Assembly (NCBI GenBank): GCA_030841195.1
Contig: JAVEDA010000252.1
Span: 1-8,887 of the forward strand
From: Actinomycetota bacterium
GTDB taxonomy: Bacteria > Actinomycetota > Actinomycetes > JACCUZ01
Direction of reading: 5' to 3'
DNA: 8,887 bases
Part shown: positions 6,122 to 8,887 of the stretch, piece by piece
Numbering within the stretch: the first letter of the stretch is position 1
Layout of the letters: every line of letters starts with the position of its first letter
Made by a program: the position numbers and the translations under genes
The notes under the pieces: model-generated
Databases searched by the model: none
Told to the model about the DNA's origin: nothing
The model's input: the letters and a program-made list of their open reading frames with translations, nothing else

Positions 6122-6132
6122 CTTGCGGCATG
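6122..6132 (+). promoter_or_regulatory. Rifamycin-associated-element-like core upstream of the helicase (tentative)
   Basis: CTTGCGGCATG lies 63 bp before the helicase start. It matches 10 of 11 positions of the core CTTGCGGCAAG of the 19-bp rifamycin-associated element (RAE) as I remember it, but the outer G and C flanks of that element are absent. RAEs precede rifamycin-inducible genes, including helR helicases, in several actinomycetes. The position upstream of a HelD/HelR homologue is what makes the match notable. The consensus comes from memory and the match is partial. Confidence 0.25.
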
Positions 6133-6182
6133 ATGGACGGCCGTGCCAGAGGGGGTTCCGCAATTCGTGAGCATCGTCATCA

Positions 6183-6195
6183 GCGGTGACACCGC
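6183..6195. promoter_or_regulatory. 13-bp inverted repeat abutting the helicase start and containing its ribosome site
   Basis: GCGGTGACACCGC has 6-bp perfect arms around one central A and ends directly before the ATG at 6196. The ribosome binding sequence GGTGA (6185-6189, 6 nt from the ATG) is inside it. It could be an operator or a small hairpin that limits ribosome access (4-bp stem, 5-nt loop). An arrangement this short can also arise by chance in GC-rich DNA. Confidence 0.3.
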
Positions 6196-8427
6196 ATGAC
6201 CCAGGACGAGGTCACCGCCGAGCAGGCGTACGTCGACCGGTTGTACGCGCGTCTGGACGCGCTGCGGGCCCGCACGGCCACTGAGCTCGCCGCCGTCCGC
6301 CGGTCCGGCCCGGTCGGCACCCACCAGAACCGGTCCGAGCGCGACTCCTTCGCCAGCCTGCACGAGCAGCGGCTGGCGCAGCTGGAGGCAGTGGAGGACC
6401 GACTGGCCTTCGGCCGGGTCGACCTGCGCGACGGCGCCCGGCGCTACATCGGCCGGCTCGGGCTCTCCGACGAGGAGCAGACCCAGCTGCTGGTCGACTG
6501 GCGGGCCCCGGCGGCCCGCGACTTCTACCAGGCGACTGCCGCGTCCCCCGGCGAGATCGTCCGCCGCCGCCACCTGGCCACCCGCGGCCGCACGGTGATC
6601 GGCGTCGAGGACGAGGCGCTCGACCTCGACTCGATGGACGCCCGCCAGCGCAGCTCGCTGACCGGCGAGGGCGCCCTGCTGGCCGCGGTGGGCGCCCACC
6701 GCACCGGCCGGATGGGCGACATCGTCGCCACCATCCAGTCCGAGCAGGACCGGGTGATCCGCAGCGAGCTGGCCGGGCCGCTGGTCGTCCAGGGCGGCCC
6801 TGGGACAGGGAAGACCGCCGTGGCGCTGCACCGCGCGGCGTACCTGCTCTACACCTACCGCGAGCGGCTGAGCCGCCACGGCGTCCTGCTGGTCGGGCCG
6901 AACCCGCTGTTCCTGCGCTACATCGAGCAGGTGCTGCCGTCCCTCGGCGAGACGGGGGTCGTGCTGGCCACCGCAGCCGACCTCTACCCCGGCGTCAGCG
7001 GGGTGCACGAGCCGCGCGCCGACGTGGCCGCGCTCAAGGGCGACGTGCGGATGGCCCGGGTCCTGGCCCGCGCCGTCCAGGCCAGGCAGCGTGTCCCGGA
7101 CGGCAGCCGGGTGCTCGCCGTCGGCAGCCAGCGGCTCACCCTGACCCCCGCCGACGTCGCCACCGCCCGCTCCCGGGCCCGCCGCAGCCACAAGCCGCAC
7201 AACGTGGCCCGCGAGGGCTTCCTGCGTGACCTGCTCGACGTGCTGGCCGGGCGGCTCGCCAGCAGCATCGGGACCACCCTCACCAGCGACAACCGCGAGG
7301 GCCTGCTCGAGGACCTGCGCGAGTCCCGGGACGTACGCCGGGAGCTGAACCTCGGGTGGCTGCCGGTGAGCCCCGAGCAGCTGCTCACCGACCTGTTCGC
7401 CGACCCGGTCCGCCTGGAGGCAGCGGCGCCCGACCTGGACCCGCGGGAGCGCGAGCTGCTGCACCGCGACCGCGGCGCGGCGTGGACCGTGCCCGACGTG
7501 CCGCTGCTGGACGAGCTGGCCGAGCTGCTCGGCGACGTCGCGTCCGGCGACCGGGCCGGCGAGGCGGCGGCCCGGGCCCAGCGCGCCGAGGACATCGCGA
7601 ACGCGCAGGCGGCGCTGCGCAACGTGGACAGCGCGATCCGGCCGACCGCCGAGCAGATCGCCGACCGGTTCGCCGAGAGCGGCCCGGTGCTGACGGTCGC
7701 CGAACGGGCCGAGTCGGACCGCAGCTGGGCGTACGGCCACCTGGTGGTCGACGAGGCGCAAGAGCTCTCGCCGATGATGTGGCGGCTGCTGATGCGACGG
7801 TCACCGTCACGGTCGATGACCCTGGTCGGCGACGTCGCCCAGGTCGGCTCCGCCGACGGCGCGTCGTCCTGGGGCGCGGTTCTCGACCCGTACGTCGAGG
7901 GGCGCTGGCGGCTGGCCGAGCTCACGGTCAACTACCGCACCCCGGCCCAGGTGATGCGGCTGGCCTCCGACGTGCTCGCGGCGGCCGGCATCGACGCGCC
8001 CGCCCCCGAGTCGGTCCGCGAGGGCGAGTGGAAGCCGGTGGCGCACGAGATCGCTCGCGGCGACACGGCTGCCGTGGCCCAGGCCGTCCGGGCCGAGCTC
8101 GAGCTGCTCGGCGAGGGCCGGCTGGCCGTGCTGACGGTCCGCGGCGCGGACGCCGCCTTGCGCACCGCGCTGATCGCCGAGCTGCCGGAGGGCACCGTCG
8201 GGGCCGGGGCGGACACCCTGGAACGGCCGGTCTCGGTGCTGTCCGTCGCCGACGCCAAGGGGCTGGAGTTCGACGCCGTCGTGCTCGTCGAGCCCGGTGA
8301 CATCCTGGCCGGCTCGGCCCGCGGCCCCAACGACCTCTACGTGGCCCTGACCCGGCCGACCCAGCGGCTGCGGGTGCTGCACTCGGACCCGTTGCCGGCC
8401 GGGCTCACCGACCTCGCCGCCGACTGA
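6196..8427 (+). CDS. helD: HelD/HelR-type superfamily 1 helicase acting on RNA polymerase
   Basis: This is a UvrD-like ATPase of the HelD family. Relatives bind stalled RNA polymerase, clear nucleic acid from it and recycle it. HelR members also displace rifamycins from the enzyme. The 743-residue product begins with the family's helical hairpin (residues 1-72) and the conserved GTHQNRSERDSFASLHEQR (41-59). The ATPase motifs are complete: Q motif near IQSEQDRVIR (180-189), Walker A GGPGTGKT (200-207), motif II VVDEAQELSPMM (517-528), motif III TLVGDVAQ (542-549), motif IV VNYRTP (578-583), motif V VADAKGLEFD (684-693) and motif VI YVALTRPTQRL (715-725). The insertion from about 390 to 510 should contain the loop that enters the polymerase main channel. 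Length and N-terminus fit the class II actinobacterial form. The ATG at 6196 follows GGTGA by 6 nt. Its 3' end overlaps the convergent gene by 23 bp. HelD and HelR cannot be told apart by eye. Confidence 0.92.
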   Translation: MTQDEVTAEQAYVDRLYARLDALRARTATELAAVRRSGPVGTHQNRSERDSFASLHEQRLAQLEAVEDRLAFGRVDLRDGARRYIGRLGLSDEEQTQLLVDWRAPAARDFYQATAASPGEIVRRRHLATRGRTVIGVEDEALDLDSMDARQRSSLTGEGALLAAVGAHRTGRMGDIVATIQSEQDRVIRSELAGPLVVQGGPGTGKTAVALHRAAYLLYTYRERLSRHGVLLVGPNPLFLRYIEQVLPSLGETGVVLATAADLYPGVSGVHEPRADVAALKGDVRMARVLARAVQARQRVPDGSRVLAVGSQRLTLTPADVATARSRARRSHKPHNVAREGFLRDLLDVLAGRLASSIGTTLTSDNREGLLEDLRESRDVRRELNLGWLPVSPEQLLTDLFADPVRLEAAAPDLDPRERELLHRDRGAAWTVPDVPLLDELAELLGDVASGDRAGEAAARAQRAEDIANAQAALRNVDSAIRPTAEQIADRFAESGPVLTVAERAESDRSWAYGHLVVDEAQELSPMMWRLLMRRSPSRSMTLVGDVAQVGSADGASSWGAVLDPYVEGRWRLAELTVNYRTPAQVMRLASDVLAAAGIDAPAPESVREGEWKPVAHEIARGDTAAVAQAVRAELELLGEGRLAVLTVRGADAALRTALIAELPEGTVGAGADTLERPVSVLSVADAKGLEFDAVVLVEPGDILAGSARGPNDLYVALTRPTQRLRVLHSDPLPAGLTDLAAD

Positions 8428-8887
8428 GCCGGGCGACCACCGGCGTCGGCGCCGGCCAGGTGCGCCGGAGCTCGGCCCGAGCCTCGCTGTCGACGTCGCG
8501 CAGCAGCTGGTCGATCTGGGAGGTGAGCTGCCCGTGCAGCTGCCACTCGTCCCGGGCCAGCCGGTCCTGGTGCCGCAGCAGCCCGGCCAGCCGATGCCGG
8601 TCCGCCCAGGCTGCGGCCAGCGCGGCCCGCAGCCGCTCGTCCTCCGGGCCCGGTCCCACCACCTCCGAGCCCACGAGGCTGCCGTAGGACACCACCGCGT
8701 CCGCGACGTCGGCCAGTAGGTCGGACAGCGCCGCCCGGACGTCCGGCCCGTAGACCGTCTCCTCGCCGTGGCCCTTCACCAGGTCGGCCAGCACCCGGCA
8801 CACCCCACGCAGCGAGACGACGGCCCGCTCCACCGCGTCCAGGCCTGACCGGAGGCTGGTGGCGGCGTGCGGGCGGCTGATGGCCCG
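8405..8887 (-). CDS. C-terminal part of a protein entering from the right edge, possibly FUSC/aromatic acid exporter family
   Basis: The minus-strand frame is open from the window edge (AISRPHAATSLRSGLDAVER) to a TGA at 8405-8407, so the visible 160 residues are the C-terminus of a longer gene. They are helical and amphipathic: ERAVVSLRGVCRVLADLVKG, then DVRAALSDLLADVADAVVSY, then ERLRAALAAAWADRHRLAGL, LHGQLTSQIDQLLRDVDSEA, and a basic end LSRRRGR. No transmembrane helix is visible in this part. The pattern resembles the cytoplasmic helical domain after the membrane part of FUSC or aromatic-acid-exporter-like proteins, but this is a weak pattern impression with no diagnostic motif. A GTG at 8833 could serve as an internal start, but coding-like sequence continues upstream of it. 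The last 23 bp overlap the helicase 3' end. Confidence 0.6.
   Translation of the reverse strand, partial: RAISRPHAATSLRSGLDAVERAVVSLRGVCRVLADLVKGHGEETVYGPDVRAALSDLLADVADAVVSYGSLVGSEVVGPGPEDERLRAALAAAWADRHRLAGLLRHQDRLARDEWQLHGQLTSQIDQLLRDVDSEARAELRRTWPAPTPVVARLSRRRGR

Noticed and set aside
6111..6131. Longer reductase start at ATG 6131
   Set aside because: It adds seven residues (MPQDCAV) without similarity to the family N-terminus, has no better ribosome site, and would place the RAE-like core inside coding sequence.
4885..7761. A very long open minus-strand frame (over 900 codons) antisense to the helicase and in another frame to the reductase
   Set aside because: Its composition (Gln/Arg/Gly/Ala/Pro-rich, no domain) is that of a GC-rich shadow frame. 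The overlapping frames encode clear, motif-complete proteins.

Overview
The window is one dense stretch of a high-GC actinomycete chromosome. Codon third positions are almost all G or C, GTG starts are frequent, and several genes belong to families typical of actinobacteria: a DUF5302-like small protein, an Rv3717/Ami1-type amidase and a class II HelD/HelR RNA polymerase helicase. I see no mobile elements, phage genes, CRISPR array, tRNA or rRNA. No gene-free stretch exceeds about 105 bases. The genus cannot be fixed from the sequence.

Layout, left to right. (1) Positions 2-847 (+) hold the C-terminal bulk of an EamA/DMT-family transporter cut by the window edge. (2) Positions 860-1042 (-) encode a 60-residue DUF5302-like protein, and 1104-1865 (-) a secreted zinc-dependent N-acetylmuramoyl-L-alanine amidase. 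Both read leftwards, with a 16-bp GC-only palindrome between them. (3) Diverging from the amidase with only 15 bp between start codons is a rightward group: a DinB-fold-like protein with a HicB-like N-terminus (1881-2543), an MFS exporter (2594-3913) and a PilZ-domain protein (3944-4576). (4) A 102-bp convergent gap (4577-4678) follows. It carries two identical copies of an 18-bp palindrome, and the first extends over the PilZ stop codon. (5) A leftward pair follows: a YghZ/GPR-type aldo/keto reductase (5064-6110) and, 10 bp downstream, a 124-residue protein of unknown function (4679-5053). (6) An 85-bp divergent region leads to a complete HelD/HelR-type helicase (6196-8427). (7) The helicase overlaps tail-to-tail by 23 bp with the C-terminus of a gene that enters from the right edge (8405-8887, -), tentatively a FUSC/aromatic-acid-exporter-like protein.

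The genes are mostly independent housekeeping or stress functions: envelope remodelling (amidase), export (EamA, MFS, possibly FUSC), second-messenger sensing (PilZ), reactive-aldehyde detoxification (GPR-type reductase) and recycling or protection of RNA polymerase (HelD/HelR). I found no convincing new multi-gene system. The observations most worth a second look are the paired palindromes at the PilZ terminus, a rifamycin-associated-element-like core upstream of the helicase, the 124-residue unknown protein coupled to the reductase, and the very tight divergent and overlapping gene boundaries.
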